Part shown: positions 1 to 10,312 of the stretch, in pieces | Layout: every line of letters starts with the position of its first letter | Numbering within the stretch: position 1 is the stretch's first letter | Notes under the pieces: model-generated | Databases searched by the model: none | The model's input: only the letters and a program-made list of their open reading frames with translations | Told to the model about the DNA's origin: nothing | Source of the DNA: Mesorhizobium sp. 131-2-1 | Lineage (GTDB): Bacteria; Pseudomonadota; Alphaproteobacteria; Rhizobiales; Rhizobiaceae | Assembly (NCBI RefSeq): GCF_016756535.1 | Contig: NZ_AP023247.1 | Span: 4,092,501-4,156,500 of the forward strand | Direction of reading: 5' to 3' | Length of the DNA stretch: 64,000 nt | Made by a program: the position numbers and the translations under genes

Positions 1-80
1 GACCGAGAGGGCCGCCGCGTGACGCGACAGCCGAAGCGCAGTCGCCGTCACATTACGCCAAAGCGTGAAACGATCCCGCT

Positions 81-100
81 GATCAGGCTCGGCGACCTGA

Positions 101-102
<2 letters not shown>
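81..102 (-). terminator. Hairpin at the guaB stop codon, possible terminator
   Basis: A perfect 7-bp inverted repeat (GATCAGG at 81-87, CCTGATC at 96-102, 8-nt loop) overlaps the guaB stop codon at 101-103. The position fits a transcription terminator or 3' stabiliser, but on the minus strand it is followed by only a short T run, so the call is weak. Confidence 0.35.
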
Positions 103-1612
<1,510 letters not shown>

Positions 1613-1864
1613 TTAGAATTCGAAAAAGCGCTGGGGGAATACAAAAAAGCGCTGGACCGTTATGGACAGCGCCGACTCGTTTCTTCCCTTTCAGGATTGG
1701 CGCTGGCTGGTAACACGTCCCGCGGCCGATGAAAAGCCGCTCATTGCGGCGCAACCACAAAGTCTTGGGTTGTCCGAAAGGGGACGCCACCAGCGGTGGC
1801 CAGTCGCACAAACGTGACAGCAATTTAATGCGACTTCCCGGGCAAGGCGTGGTAACCGCCGGTC

Positions 1865-3343
1865 ATGCCGGCTCGCCCCCAAGCCGGGCACAGAATCGCG
1901 AAGACAAATCAGGGCGTTCCCTTGAACCGCATCATTCCGCTCATCCTGGCGGTCGCACTTTTCATGGAGAACATGGATTCGACCGTGATCGCGACGTCGC
2001 TGCCGGCGATCGCCGTCGACATCCACACCAGTCCGATCGCGCTCAAGCTGGCGCTGACCGCCTATCTAGTGTCGCTGGCGATCTTCATTCCGATCAGCGG
2101 CTGGATGGCCGACCGTTTTGGGGCCAAGACCGTGTTTCGCGCCGCGATCGGCGTGTTCATCGTCGGCTCGGTGGCATGTGCGATGTCCAATTCACTGCCG
2201 GCTTTCGTCGTCTCGCGCTTCCTGCAAGGCATCGGCGGCGCGATGATGACGCCGGTCGGCCGCCTGGTGCTGGTACGCGCGACACCGAAGAGCGAGCTGG
2301 TCGCCGCGATGTCCTGGCTGACCGTGCCGGCCCTGGTCGGACCGCTTGTCGGTCCGCCGATCGGCGGCTTCATCACCACCTATTTCACCTGGCACTGGAT
2401 CTTCCTGATCAATGTGCCGATCGGGCTCGTCGGCATCTGGCTCGCCACCCGCTTCCTGCCAAAGACCGAGCCCGCCGAGACGCCGCCGCTGGATTTCCCT
2501 GGCTTCGTGCTGAGCGGGCTGGCGGCTTCCGGCGTCGTTTTCGGCCTTTCCGTGGTCAGCCTGCCGGCCCTGCCGCCGATCGCCGGCTTCATCACCGTGG
2601 CGGTCGGGCTGGTGTCGGGCGTGCTCTATCTCCTGCATGCCAGGCGCGCCGAAAATCCGCTGCTGGCGCTGGAGCTGTTCCGCAACCAGGTGTTCCGCTC
2701 GTCGGTGCTCGGCGGCTCGCTGTTTCGCATCGGCATCGGCGCGGTGCCGTTCCTTTTGCCGCTGATGTTCCAGATCGGCTTCGGGCTGACACCGTTCCAG
2801 TCGGGCATGATCACCTTCGTTTCGGCGATCGGCGCCATCGGCATGAAGTTCGTCACCGCGCTGATCTTCAGGATCGCCGGGTTCCGCCGGGTGCTTATTT
2901 CGGGCTCGCTGATCGCGGCGGGCTCGATCGCCATCTACGGCCTCTTCACCCCCGAGACGCCCTATGTGCTGATGCTTGCCATCTTGCTGGTTGGCGGCTT
3001 CATCCGCTCGATGTTCTTCACCGGCGTCAACGCGCTCTCCTATGCCGAGGTGTCGGCCGAAGATACCAGCAAGGCAACGCCGATCACGGCCGTGTTCCAG
3101 CAGCTGTCGATCGCGCTCGGCGTGGCGCTGGCCGGCGGCATCCTGGAAGTCTCGACGTCGATTCATGGCGGGCCGCTTACGCTCAGCGACTTCCACACCG
3201 CCTTCTTCATCGTCGCGGCGGTGTCGGCGGCGGCATCGCTGACGTTCATGCGGCTGGCACCCGATGCCGGCAGCGCCGTGTCGGGACATGGCAGGCTGGC
3301 AACGCCGAAGACGCTGGAGCCGGTGAGGTCGCCGGGGGAGTGA
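1865..3343 (+). CDS. MFS exporter, DHA2 (EmrB/QacA-like) family
   Basis: A predicted inner-membrane proton-driven drug or metabolite exporter of the 14-helix DHA2 group. The first helix carries the FMENMDSTVIATSLPAIA signature (motif D1 type), the loop 2-3 motif GWMADRFGAKTVF is intact, and an antiporter motif C-like stretch (VGPLVGPPIGGFI) lies near residue 160. At 492 residues the length is usual. The ATG at 1865 is the longest start; a TTG at 1922, giving an N-terminus LNRIIPLILAVALF right at helix 1, is a realistic alternative because the first 19 residues look non-native. No membrane-fusion partner or regulator adjoins it, so the substrate is unknown. It is convergent with rlmE, with a family B repeat between the stops. 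Confidence 0.9.
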   Translation: MPARPQAGHRIAKTNQGVPLNRIIPLILAVALFMENMDSTVIATSLPAIAVDIHTSPIALKLALTAYLVSLAIFIPISGWMADRFGAKTVFRAAIGVFIVGSVACAMSNSLPAFVVSRFLQGIGGAMMTPVGRLVLVRATPKSELVAAMSWLTVPALVGPLVGPPIGGFITTYFTWHWIFLINVPIGLVGIWLATRFLPKTEPAETPPLDFPGFVLSGLAASGVVFGLSVVSLPALPPIAGFITVAVGLVSGVLYLLHARRAENPLLALELFRNQVFRSSVLGGSLFRIGIGAVPFLLPLMFQIGFGLTPFQSGMITFVSAIGAIGMKFVTALIFRIAGFRRVLISGSLIAAGSIAIYGLFTPETPYVLMLAILLVGGFIRSMFFTGVNALSYAEVSAEDTSKATPITAVFQQLSIALGVALAGGILEVSTSIHGGPLTLSDFHTAFFIVAAVSAAASLTFMRLAPDAGSAVSGHGRLATPKTLEPVRSPGE

Positions 3344-3354
3344 AAGTACTCTTC

Positions 3355-3540
3355 CCTTCTCCCCCTGTGGGAGAAGGTGGATCGGCGCGCAGCGCCGAGA
3401 CAGGATTAGGGGTGCTGGAAGAAATGAGACGCGGAAAGATCAAGCAATTGTGGGCGCTTAACCTGCTGTGTAGCGATCCTTCCAACACCCCTCATCCGAC
3501 CTCGCTTCGCGAGGCCACCTTCTCCCACAGGGGGAGAAGG
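3355..3540. repeat. Palindromic repeat, family B, copy 1
   Basis: The element of about 186 bp has perfect 26-bp inverted ends, and each end is itself a hairpin (arms CCTTCTCCC and GGGAGAAGG). Inner blocks around 3380-3415 and 3485-3520 also pair. A second copy with the same block order is at 62489-62644. It sits between the converging MFS and rlmE genes, where it could act as a bidirectional terminator. It has no coding potential of its own and no transposase is nearby. Confidence 0.9.
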
Positions 3541-3547
3541 AAAGGCG

Positions 3548-4240
3548 CTACCCCTTAAAATCCTTCGCCAGCAGGTAAAGTTCCACCGACTCGTCGCGCG
3601 ATGCGGGCGGCTTGACGTGGTGGACCGAGCGGAAGTTCTGCTTCAGCAGAGACAGCAGCTCGTTTTCCGCACCGCCCTGAAACGTCTTGGCGAGGAAGTG
3701 CCCACCGGGCTTCAAGACCTGCAGGGCGAAATCGGCCGCCACTTCGCACAGATGCATGGTGCGCAGGTGATCGGTGCGGCGGTGGCCCGTGGTCGGCGCC
3801 GCCATGTCCGACAGCACGACGTCCGGCCGGCCGCCGAGCGCATCCGACAGTTTCTGCGGCGCCTCGGGGTCGAGGAAATCCATCAGCAGCACCGGGGCGC
3901 CCGGCACCGCGTCCATTTCGAGATAGTCGATGCCGACGACATGCGGGTTCTCCGCCGTCGACTTCGTCCGCGCGGCCGCTACCTGGCACCAGCCGCCGGG
4001 GGCGGCGCCGAGGTCGATCACCTTCATGCCGGGCTTCAGGAGATGGTGCTTGTCGTCGATCTCGATCAGCTTGTAGGCCGCGCGGGATCTGTATCCGTCC
4101 GCTTTCGAGCGCTGCACATAGGGATCGTTCATGTGGCGTTCGAGCCAGCGGCGCGAGGATTCCTTCAGGCCGCTCTTCTTCTTGATCCGGGTCTTCAGCA
4201 CCCGAATGCCGCCACCCGGCTTTTCCGGTTTTTTGGTCAT
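3548..4240 (-). CDS. rlmE: 23S rRNA 2'-O-methyltransferase RlmE (FtsJ/RrmJ)
   Basis: It methylates the 2'-O of a conserved uridine of the 23S rRNA A-loop (U2552 in E. coli) during late 50S assembly. The SAM-binding motif [12 protein letters not shown] and the K-D-K-E catalytic tetrad are visible in [30 protein letters not shown] and ESVELYLLA. The start at 4238-4240 (MTKKPEKPG) gives 230 residues. An upstream in-frame ATG at 4333 is disfavoured: the extra 31 codons would translate a common rhizobial intergenic motif (4261-4301) and overlap ppx. It lies directly downstream of ppx on the same strand and is probably cotranscribed. Confidence 0.95.
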   Translation of the reverse strand: MTKKPEKPGGGIRVLKTRIKKKSGLKESSRRWLERHMNDPYVQRSKADGYRSRAAYKLIEIDDKHHLLKPGMKVIDLGAAPGGWCQVAAARTKSTAENPHVVGIDYLEMDAVPGAPVLLMDFLDPEAPQKLSDALGGRPDVVLSDMAAPTTGHRRTDHLRTMHLCEVAADFALQVLKPGGHFLAKTFQGGAENELLSLLKQNFRSVHHVKPPASRDESVELYLLAKDFKG

Positions 4241-4260
4241 GGGCGTTCTCTTTGGCGCAC

Positions 4261-4301
4261 GATCTTTTCCAAAAACCGGCTTCCACTTTTTGGGATCATG
4301 C
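4261..4301 (-). repeat. Rhizobial intergenic motif between ppx and rlmE
   Basis: Read on the minus strand, this begins GCATGATCCCAAAAAGTGG and continues into GGTTTTTGGAAAAGATC. From memory, near-identical sequence occurs in very many intergenic regions of Rhizobiales. It overlaps the last codons of ppx and precedes the preferred rlmE start. Its function is unknown. Confidence 0.45.
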
Positions 4302-5642
4302 GCGGCGCCCGTCGTTTCGCCAGACGCCGTCATCGGCCATCAGCTCGCTCAAGATGCCCTCGCGCAGGCCGCGGTCGGCGACGCGCAGCCTCTCCGACGG
4401 CCACACGCCGCGGATCGCTTCCAGGATGGCGCAGCCGGCGAGCACGAGATCGGCGCGGTCGGCGCCGATGCAAGGGTTGGCGACACGCTGCTGGAAATCC
4501 CAACCGACCAGCTTCTCGACCATGCGGTCGACGCTTTGGCGGTCCATCCACAGGCCGTCGACCCGACGACGGTCATAGCGCTCAAGGTCGAGATGGACGC
4601 CGGCGAGCGTCGTCACCGTGCCCGAGGTGCCGAGCAGGTGGAATTTCGGACTGGCGAGAACATGCGCCAGCCGGTGGCGCCCGTCGAAGGACTTCAGCCG
4701 CGCCGCCACGTCCTCGACCATGGCGGCGAAGGTCTGGCGCGTCACCGTGCGGCCGCCGAAACGTTCGGCCAGCGAAACGACGCCCACGGGAAGCGAGGTC
4801 CAGGAGACGATGTGGTTGGCGAGCCGCGGCGAACGGTGGCCGGTAAGATCGATCAGCGCGATCTCGGAGGAACCGCCGCCGATGTCGAACAGCACCACGC
4901 CTTGCGTGTCGCGCTCGACCAGCGAGCCGCAGCCCGACACCGCCAGCCTGGCTTCGGTCTGGCGGTCGATGATCTCCAGCTTCAGCCCCGCCTCGCGCTC
5001 GACACGATCGAGGAACTCGACGCCGTTTTCGGCAGTGCGGCAGGCCTCGGTGGCGATCAGCCTCGCCTTCCTGATCTTGCGGTTGCGCAATTTCTCGCCG
5101 CACACCTTGAGTGCCTCGACGGCGCGGTCCATCGCCGCCTGGCCGAGCCTGCCGCTGGCGGTCAGCCCCTCGCCCAGCCTGACGATGCGCGAGAAGGCGT
5201 CGATGACCCGGAACTGGCCGTGGCGCGTCGGCACCGCGACCAGCAGCCGGCAATTGTTGGTGCCGAGATCGAGCGCGGCGAAGACAGGCAGTTCCTGCTG
5301 CGGCGGGCGTGGCCCGCTGTGCATCGGCCTGCCCTGTGCGGCAGGCTGAGGTGGGGCTGGCGCCGGCGGCGGCTGCATGGCCGGCGCGCTGGCGGCGGGC
5401 GCTGATTGCCCCGTCGTCGCGGCATGATTGTCGTCGCGGGCGAAAACCTTGCGCCCACGCCGGCGTTTGCGGCGTTTGCGGGTCTTGCCTTTCTGCTGCT
5501 GGGCGTCGCCAGGGGCATGCCTGCCGCCCGGCCCCGCATGGCGGTCATGATGCCGCCCTGCGGATGGGCCCGCCGAATCGGGCGGCGAAGCCCTGGACAC
5601 ACCCACTTCCGGCGCGCGGGCGCCGGTGTCGTGGTCTTCCAC
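4296..5642 (-). CDS. ppx: Exopolyphosphatase / GppA-type phosphatase
   Basis: It belongs to the Ppx/GppA family, which releases phosphate from polyphosphate or pppGpp in the cytosol (ASKHA actin-like fold). Phosphate-loop motifs are visible: [29 protein letters not shown] and [13 protein letters not shown], and a conserved [11 protein letters not shown] block with the catalytic Glu. The N-terminal region of about 140 residues is basic, low-complexity and Pro/His-rich and is probably disordered. The GTG at 5640-5642 has GGAAGGA about 7 bases upstream, which favours it over the GTG six codons earlier. Only one domain is present, so it cannot be assigned to Ppx versus GppA from sequence alone. 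Confidence 0.93.
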   Translation of the reverse strand: MEDHDTGARAPEVGVSRASPPDSAGPSAGRHHDRHAGPGGRHAPGDAQQQKGKTRKRRKRRRGRKVFARDDNHAATTGQSAPAASAPAMQPPPAPAPPQPAAQGRPMHSGPRPPQQELPVFAALDLGTNNCRLLVAVPTRHGQFRVIDAFSRIVRLGEGLTASGRLGQAAMDRAVEALKVCGEKLRNRKIRKARLIATEACRTAENGVEFLDRVEREAGLKLEIIDRQTEARLAVSGCGSLVERDTQGVVLFDIGGGSSEIALIDLTGHRSPRLANHIVSWTSLPVGVVSLAERFGGRTVTRQTFAAMVEDVAARLKSFDGRHRLAHVLASPKFHLLGTSGTVTTLAGVHLDLERYDRRRVDGLWMDRQSVDRMVEKLVGWDFQQRVANPCIGADRADLVLAGCAILEAIRGVWPSERLRVADRGLREGILSELMADDGVWRNDGRRA

Positions 5643-5890
5643 TGTCGTTCCTTCCGGCACCGCGCGAACCGGGGAACGGACGCAGCAGGCGCTTTCAATG
5701 TTTCAAGTTACCGCCAGACTAACAGCGCCGCGCTGGATCACCAAGAGCGCATGCGGCGAATTTTGCCGACGCCCGCGGCTACGACGGCTTCGCAGTTGAA
5801 TAGCCGGCTTCAATCAGGCATGTCTCAAAGGAGGGACCGAAAGGGCTGGGCAGCATCAACCAATGAGCCGCAACGCATGATGGCGACGCC

Positions 5891-6823
5891 ATGAACTGGA
5901 GGCGTTATTTCTGGCCGGTCGTCGGCATCGCGGCGGTGGTGTTCTCGCTGTGGCTGCTCATCCACGAACTGCGCGGCATCTCGCTCGACGACGTCTGGGC
6001 CGGCATTGTCGCCATTCCCGCGCGCGGCTGGGTATTGGCCGGGCTGAGCTCGGTGATCGCCTACGCCTCGCTTGCCGGTTACGATCACATCGCGCTGCTC
6101 CATATCGGCAAGAAGGTGTCGTGGCTGTTCGTCACCTTCTGCTCCTTCACCACCTACGCACTGTCGCACAACATAGGCGGCTCGGTGATCTCGGGCGCCG
6201 TGATCCGCTACCGCGCCTACGGCACGAGGGGGCTGACCGGTCAGGATGTCGGCGTTCTCGTGGCGATCTGCTGGATCACCTTCGTGCTGTCCAGCATCTG
6301 CCTCGGCGGGCTCGTGCTGGTGCTGGAGCCCGAGGTCATCGACCGTTTCTCAGGCGCGCCGCATCATGGAGCGGCGGTCGCCGCCGGGATTGCCATGCTG
6401 ATCTTGGTCGGCGCCTACATCTTTGGCAGCTGGCTGCATCTGAAGCCGCTCAGGATCGGCGGCTTCCAGCTGCACTATCCGGCGCTGCCCATCGTGGCGC
6501 GGCAATTGCTGATCGGCCCGGTCGAGCTTCTGGCGGCGGCGGCAATCATCTTCTTTGCCCTGCCGGTGGCGGGCAACCCCGGCTATTTCGTTATCCTCGG
6601 CGTCTTCCTGGTGTCGTTCTCGGTGGCGCAGCTTTCGCACGCGCCGGGCGGGCTCGGCGTCTTCGAGGTGGTCTTCCTCGCCGGCCTCTCGGATATGGAC
6701 CCGGTCGGCGTTCTGGCCGCGCTGCTGGTGTTTCGCCTGTTCTACCTGATCATCCCGCTGCTCATCGCACTCTGCGTGGTGCTGTTTTTCGAGCACTCGC
6801 AGCTTGGCCGCAGCGAGAGCTGA
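5891..6823 (+). CDS. UPF0104 / lysylphosphatidylglycerol-synthase-like membrane protein
   Basis: This 310-residue integral membrane protein has about seven or eight hydrophobic helices. It matches the UPF0104/YbhN type (LPG_synthase_TM fold), including the SHNIGGSVISGAVIRYR and LSHAPGGLGVFE motifs typical of the family. The C-terminal aminoacyl-transferase domain of MprF is absent, so no lysyl-lipid activity is implied. Members are thought to act in lipid or glycolipid transport. It stands alone between ppx (divergent) and a tRNA. Confidence 0.85.
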   Translation: MNWRRYFWPVVGIAAVVFSLWLLIHELRGISLDDVWAGIVAIPARGWVLAGLSSVIAYASLAGYDHIALLHIGKKVSWLFVTFCSFTTYALSHNIGGSVISGAVIRYRAYGTRGLTGQDVGVLVAICWITFVLSSICLGGLVLVLEPEVIDRFSGAPHHGAAVAAGIAMLILVGAYIFGSWLHLKPLRIGGFQLHYPALPIVARQLLIGPVELLAAAAIIFFALPVAGNPGYFVILGVFLVSFSVAQLSHAPGGLGVFEVVFLAGLSDMDPVGVLAALLVFRLFYLIIPLLIALCVVLFFEHSQLGRSES

Positions 6824-6969
6824 GCCAGGCTTCCAGCCGCTCCCAGCCAGAGTGATCAAAAGCTGCGATTGAAACGCAGCGCGGGGTTGACTATTTTCCG
6901 GCGGCGGCTACAAGGCAGCGCTCGCGGCGCTTGAGCCGCCCGCTTCGCACGGTTATCGACCGCGCCTGC

Positions 6970-7043
6970 TGGGGAATAGGTTAACGGTAGACCCACGGAC
7001 TCTGACTCCGTTAGTCCTGGTTCGAATCCAGGTTCCCCAGCCA
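6970..7043 (+). tRNA. tRNA-Gln (CTG anticodon)
   Basis: A full cloverleaf can be drawn: acceptor arms TGGGGAA and TTCCCCA, anticodon stem ACGGA/TCCGT around loop CTCTGAC with anticodon CTG at 7002-7004, and T-arm CTGG-TTCGAAT-CCAG. The discriminator base is G and the CCA end is encoded at 7041-7043. The accessory-looking minus-strand block begins about 150 bp beyond its 3' end, a typical position for integration, but no repeated copy of the tRNA 3' end was found by eye in the window. Confidence 0.97.
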
Positions 7044-7192
7044 AACTGGATGCCCTGTGGACAGACGTGGTTCGTCGAGCGTCTTCCGAACTTGCGGCCA
7101 CCGCTGTTTCTGCAAGCAAGTCAAACGGTTGTCTGAAGGTGGTAGGCTCCAATTTGCGGTGCCAGGACGCAAACCTCAGAGTAGGATAGATT

Positions 7193-8029
7193 TTATTCCC
7201 TGCTCCACACACTAGCGATAGCTTTTCTCACGACAGTGGCGCCCAGAGGCACGATGCCTTCGATGTCCTCGATGGTCCGAAGAATGGTGTAATGATCGAT
7301 TCTTTCGGCATAACGGCCGGGCTTAATACGGGCGCCATAGAGCACCGTGAAAATCTGATTCTCGATTCCGTAGTCGTCTTCGTCAAAGGTGATGATCAGT
7401 AGGCTGCTGTGCTTTCGCGACCAGTTAGCATAATTGCCTAGATGGGCCTTCAGCCAAGCATCGGCCTGCCGAATTGTACCGTCATGCATGTCATTGCGAA
7501 GGTTAGGGATGACGAAGCTTACGGCTGGCAGAGTTGCATAATCGCGCGGAAATGCAGCCAATGGTTTCTCTACTCGCTTGGCGGCGGCGAACGACTCCCA
7601 CGGATTGTGCTTCCGCGGGGATCCATCCTCAACATACCCGACGAAAGCCTTGCCGGCAGCACGCAGGCGTACAGCAAGGTTAGGCCATTCAATGTCGTGG
7701 ATACCGTCGTCGCGTACGCCATGCGTTGAGCCACTGAACAGTGCTAGGTAATTAGGCTGGCTGGGATGACCTACGGCATGCGAGTTGTCGAACACTGCAC
7801 CGTTCCTTGCCAGCCTCTGCAAATATGGAGCGGCCGATGTTTGAAGAATCTGTTCAAAGGAATGATTCTCCATAATCACAACGACGATGTGCGCGTATTT
7901 CGGAGGTTCGTTGGCGAATGCGATGCTGGTCGCCCTAAAAGCGATGAAGACGGTCAGAAAAAGCAGGCCGGAGAAAAATTGCAGTAAAGCGCATCGTCGT
8001 TGGTGCACAACAATTCTCCGCAAATTCAT
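7193..8029 (-). CDS. Secreted phosphoesterase-family protein
   Basis: This 278-residue protein is of the phosphoesterase/phospholipase C superfamily type (alkaline-phosphatase fold, acid phosphatase-like subgroup). The first conserved block VVVIMENHSFEQI, the block GHPSQPNYLALFSGSTHG and the metal-binding stretch LLIITFDEDDY are present. An N-terminal hydrophobic segment (residues 13-35) predicts export or membrane anchoring. The ATG at 8027-8029 is preceded by GGAGG at a 9-nt spacing. It is the last gene of a minus-strand series starting with luxR, 153 bp after the inhibitor gene. The substrate (phospholipid or phosphomonoester) cannot be told. Confidence 0.85.
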   Translation of the reverse strand: MNLRRIVVHQRRCALLQFFSGLLFLTVFIAFRATSIAFANEPPKYAHIVVVIMENHSFEQILQTSAAPYLQRLARNGAVFDNSHAVGHPSQPNYLALFSGSTHGVRDDGIHDIEWPNLAVRLRAAGKAFVGYVEDGSPRKHNPWESFAAAKRVEKPLAAFPRDYATLPAVSFVIPNLRNDMHDGTIRQADAWLKAHLGNYANWSRKHSSLLIITFDEDDYGIENQIFTVLYGARIKPGRYAERIDHYTILRTIEDIEGIVPLGATVVRKAIASVWSRE

Positions 8030-8182
8030 CCCGTAGAGCCTCCAAAGGAAGGGGCAAGATAGTCACGCCCTCTGCTACAACACCGCGCGGGCCAATCGGG
8101 CAGTTTCCCAGTTCCCCACACAGGCGCCCACGACGGCTCCAGGCCCTGAGAAAGCGACAGCTAGTCCCCCGGTCCGTGCCAA

Positions 8183-8506
8183 CTATCCACAACGTGCACT
8201 CAATATTCGACCCTCGCCATCAACTTGGACGATGATCCTGCCACCGGGATCATAGTTGGCCGGCGCAGGGTCTTTCCCCACGCGCAACACCAGTATCCTT
8301 CGCCCCCCACTCTCATGGGCCAGGGTTTCGAGTAACTCAGCCACCTCCCGCCCCTCCAGTTTTCTACGGTATGTCTCATCGTTGCAAATGACATCAAGCG
8401 TAGGGGGCTTCTCTTGTGACGCGCAAAGCCCACCTGCCAAAACCAGCGAAAGGAGTGCTAGGGCGCACAGCCGCGGGCGGCATTTCCAGTGGTCTGACAC
8501 AACCAA
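8183..8506 (-). CDS. Secreted I78-type serine protease inhibitor
   Basis: This 107-residue secreted protein has a signal-peptide-like hydrophobic stretch at about residues 12-30. The remainder follows the I78 inhibitor pattern: a Cys near the mature start (DVICNDE), a GxxxxELLETLA helix, a strand RILVLRVG, then DPGGRIIVQVDGEGRI and the terminal Cys-Gly of the family. I78 proteins inhibit chymotrypsin- and subtilisin-like proteases. The TTG start at 8504-8506 lies inside the 3' end of the protease gene with AAAGG 7 nt upstream, so it is probably translationally coupled to the protease. Assignment is from motif memory, without a profile search. Confidence 0.72.
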   Translation of the reverse strand: MVVSDHWKCRPRLCALALLSLVLAGGLCASQEKPPTLDVICNDETYRRKLEGREVAELLETLAHESGGRRILVLRVGKDPAPANYDPGGRIIVQVDGEGRILSARCG

Positions 8507-10278
8507 TTTCGTACCTTTGGTAAGGTGGTATCCTGCATTACCATCCGCGAAGCATTAATACATGCGTTCGCGGACTGCTGCGCGGTCGTGCCGCTGCCAG
8601 GATCGCCGAGAAAGTTATAGGACTGTACACCTTGAATTAGTCTGGGGCGATCTTCCCCGGCAATGTCCACGTTCTTGCATCCTCTATATCGGCCCGCGAA
8701 AATCGGCCCACCAGAGTCTCCTTGGCAGAATCCACTCTTCAGTTCACCCGCCACGGGCACGAAACTCAATTGGCCTGCCTCTTGTTTCACCGGCGGCGGC
8801 CAAGTCACCAGAAACTGCCCGATAATACCGCCTCTGATGTTTGAAAAGCCATAACCGGCGGAAGTAACTTCTGATGAGAATTGCTTTTGCGTCGCCAGCA
8901 CCGCTGGTTGAGCAGCTGGGCCAGGATAGGGTGCGTTAAGCTCTAGTAGTGCGAAATCATTCTGGAAACTCGATGCAGGACCGCCGTAGTCTCTCTTGAT
9001 AACTACCCTGCTGGCTCGTCTGAGCCTATCTTGTGGGGAAAGAAGCTTCGCGTTACTTGCTTCAACTACAACGTCCACGAATAGGTCATTTTGATCTCCA
9101 AACCTCCAGGACAAATCTCTCCGGTCAGTGCCAGTGGCGTCCTTCACCCCGTACTCGCCCAGGAAACAATGGGCCGCTGTTAAGACCCACTGATTTGAAA
9201 GAAGCGTGCCACTGCACAGTTCAGCAGGCGCACCATTGGGCTTCTCTACGACAATCTTCAGTACCTCCGGAAACTGATTGAAGGAAAACCGTTCGCATCG
9301 TTCACCGTCTTTCTCCCTTCCACCAGCGCAGAACGGAGACTTCTTAGGCAGATCTTTGAATGCTATATCGCAATCCCTAAGTCCACTATCCAAGTCCTGG
9401 TAGTTTAGTACAGGAACTCCAGACTGCAATTCCTTTGGTATTGCAGGTTGCGGTGCAGCCGCGGCAATAACAGAGGCAACCGTCGGGATATATGTTGCCC
9501 CCCGCAAAATAAGCCCCCCGCTGCTCGCGTCTACGAAGTTGCCATCGCTTCCGATGCCAGGAATACTCTGACTTGGAATTGCTTGCTGCTGACGAATGGT
9601 CGCAATCGTCGCGGCTGCGCCATTTGCCAATCCAGAAGAGCCGAGGCTGGAACCACTGCCAGGAACCATCTGAAAGCTGCCTGGCAGCCCCCCGCCGACT
9701 CCGGTGCCGGGAACCACCTGAAATGTACCGGGCGAGCCTCCGCCCACTCCGAAACCGGGAACGACCTGGAAGACCCCCCCGCCGACCCCGGTGCCGGGAA
9801 TCACCTGAAAGGTACCGGGCGAGCCTCCGCCCACTCCGAAACCGGGAACGACCTGGAAGCCCCCCCCGCCGACCCCGGTGCCGGGAATCACCTGAAAGGT
9901 ACCGGGCGAGCCTCCACCCACTCCGAAACCGGGAATGACCTGGAAGACCCCTCCCTCGACCGCGTTGCCGGGAACGACTCGATAAAAGCCGGACGCCGAT
10001 GCGCCGACTCCCATCCCAGGGAAGACTTGGTCCGGAGACCTAAATGTAGAAGCCGATGCGCCTACGCCCACCCCCGGGGGGAAGACTTGGTCCGCAAACC
10101 AAGATGTGCCGTTGTCTTCCAGTCCCGGCTCCGGCACTGAGGTTCCGGGCATCTCATCTACAGTTTTTGGGATCGAAGCGGGTCGTTCTTGCGGCACCTC
10201 CTGGCACTGGACTTGCTGCGCGACTGCGAGTGCCGCGAGCAACGTTGCCGACATGAGGAATTTCCGCCGTCTAGTCAT
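8458..10278 (-). CDS. Secreted trypsin-like serine protease with GVGGG tandem repeats
   Basis: This 606-residue exported protease has an N-terminal signal peptide (to about residue 25). Residues 60-200 hold a low-complexity region built from FQVxPGxGVGGG units. The S1 peptidase domain fills roughly residues 310-600. The triad is intact: His in VLTAAHCF, Asp in NDFALLEL and Ser in CQGDSGGPIF. Several cysteines could form the usual disulfides. The ATG at 10276-10278 has GGGAGG upstream. Its 3' end overlaps the I78 inhibitor gene by 49 bp. The repeat region may be a spacer, surface-binding or self-assembly segment; that is inference. The repeat DNA looks prone to copy-number change. Confidence 0.9.
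   Translation of the reverse strand: MTRRRKFLMSATLLAALAVAQQVQCQEVPQERPASIPKTVDEMPGTSVPEPGLEDNGTSWFADQVFPPGVGVGASASTFRSPDQVFPGMGVGASASGFYRVVPGNAVEGGVFQVIPGFGVGGGSPGTFQVIPGTGVGGGGFQVVPGFGVGGGSPGTFQVIPGTGVGGGVFQVVPGFGVGGGSPGTFQVVPGTGVGGGLPGSFQMVPGSGSSLGSSGLANGAAATIATIRQQQAIPSQSIPGIGSDGNFVDASSGGLILRGATYIPTVASVIAAAAPQPAIPKELQSGVPVLNYQDLDSGLRDCDIAFKDLPKKSPFCAGGREKDGERCERFSFNQFPEVLKIVVEKPNGAPAELCSGTLLSNQWVLTAAHCFLGEYGVKDATGTDRRDLSWRFGDQNDLFVDVVVEASNAKLLSPQDRLRRASRVVIKRDYGGPASSFQNDFALLELNAPYPGPAAQPAVLATQKQFSSEVTSAGYGFSNIRGGIIGQFLVTWPPPVKQEAGQLSFVPVAGELKSGFCQGDSGGPIFAGRYRGCKNVDIAGEDRPRLIQGVQSYNFLGDPGSGTTAQQSANACINASRMVMQDTTLPKVRNWLCQTTGNAARGCAP
9700..9960 (-). repeat. 87-bp tandem repeat inside the protease gene
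   Basis: About three units with a period of 87 bp (29 codons) are visible from the recurrence of TACCGGGC at 9726, 9813 and 9900. Each unit encodes two half-repeats of the form FQV-I/V-PG-T/F-GVGGG separated by SPGT. Units differ by only a few bases, so the array expanded recently or is being homogenised. Diverged half-units flank it on both sides. Confidence 0.9.
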
Positions 10279-10312
10279 TCGCGCCTCCCTGTGATTTAGC
10301 TATTGACGCACC

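Noticed and set aside
1729..3558. Plus-strand frame of 609 codons overlapping the MFS gene
   Set aside because: It is an alternative frame of a clear transporter gene, Arg-rich and without membrane segments; its end runs into a palindromic repeat.
4241..4333. Longer RlmE start at 4333
   Set aside because: It reads through a common rhizobial intergenic motif and overlaps ppx, while the ATG at 4240 matches the family start.
6856..7212. Minus-strand open frame of 118 codons containing GEPGFEPGLTESES
   Set aside because: It is the antisense of the tRNA-Gln gene; this peptide pattern is a well-known false gene across tRNA.
9661..9985. CRISPR-like array
   Set aside because: The 87-bp units are contiguous, in frame and coding, with no spacers.
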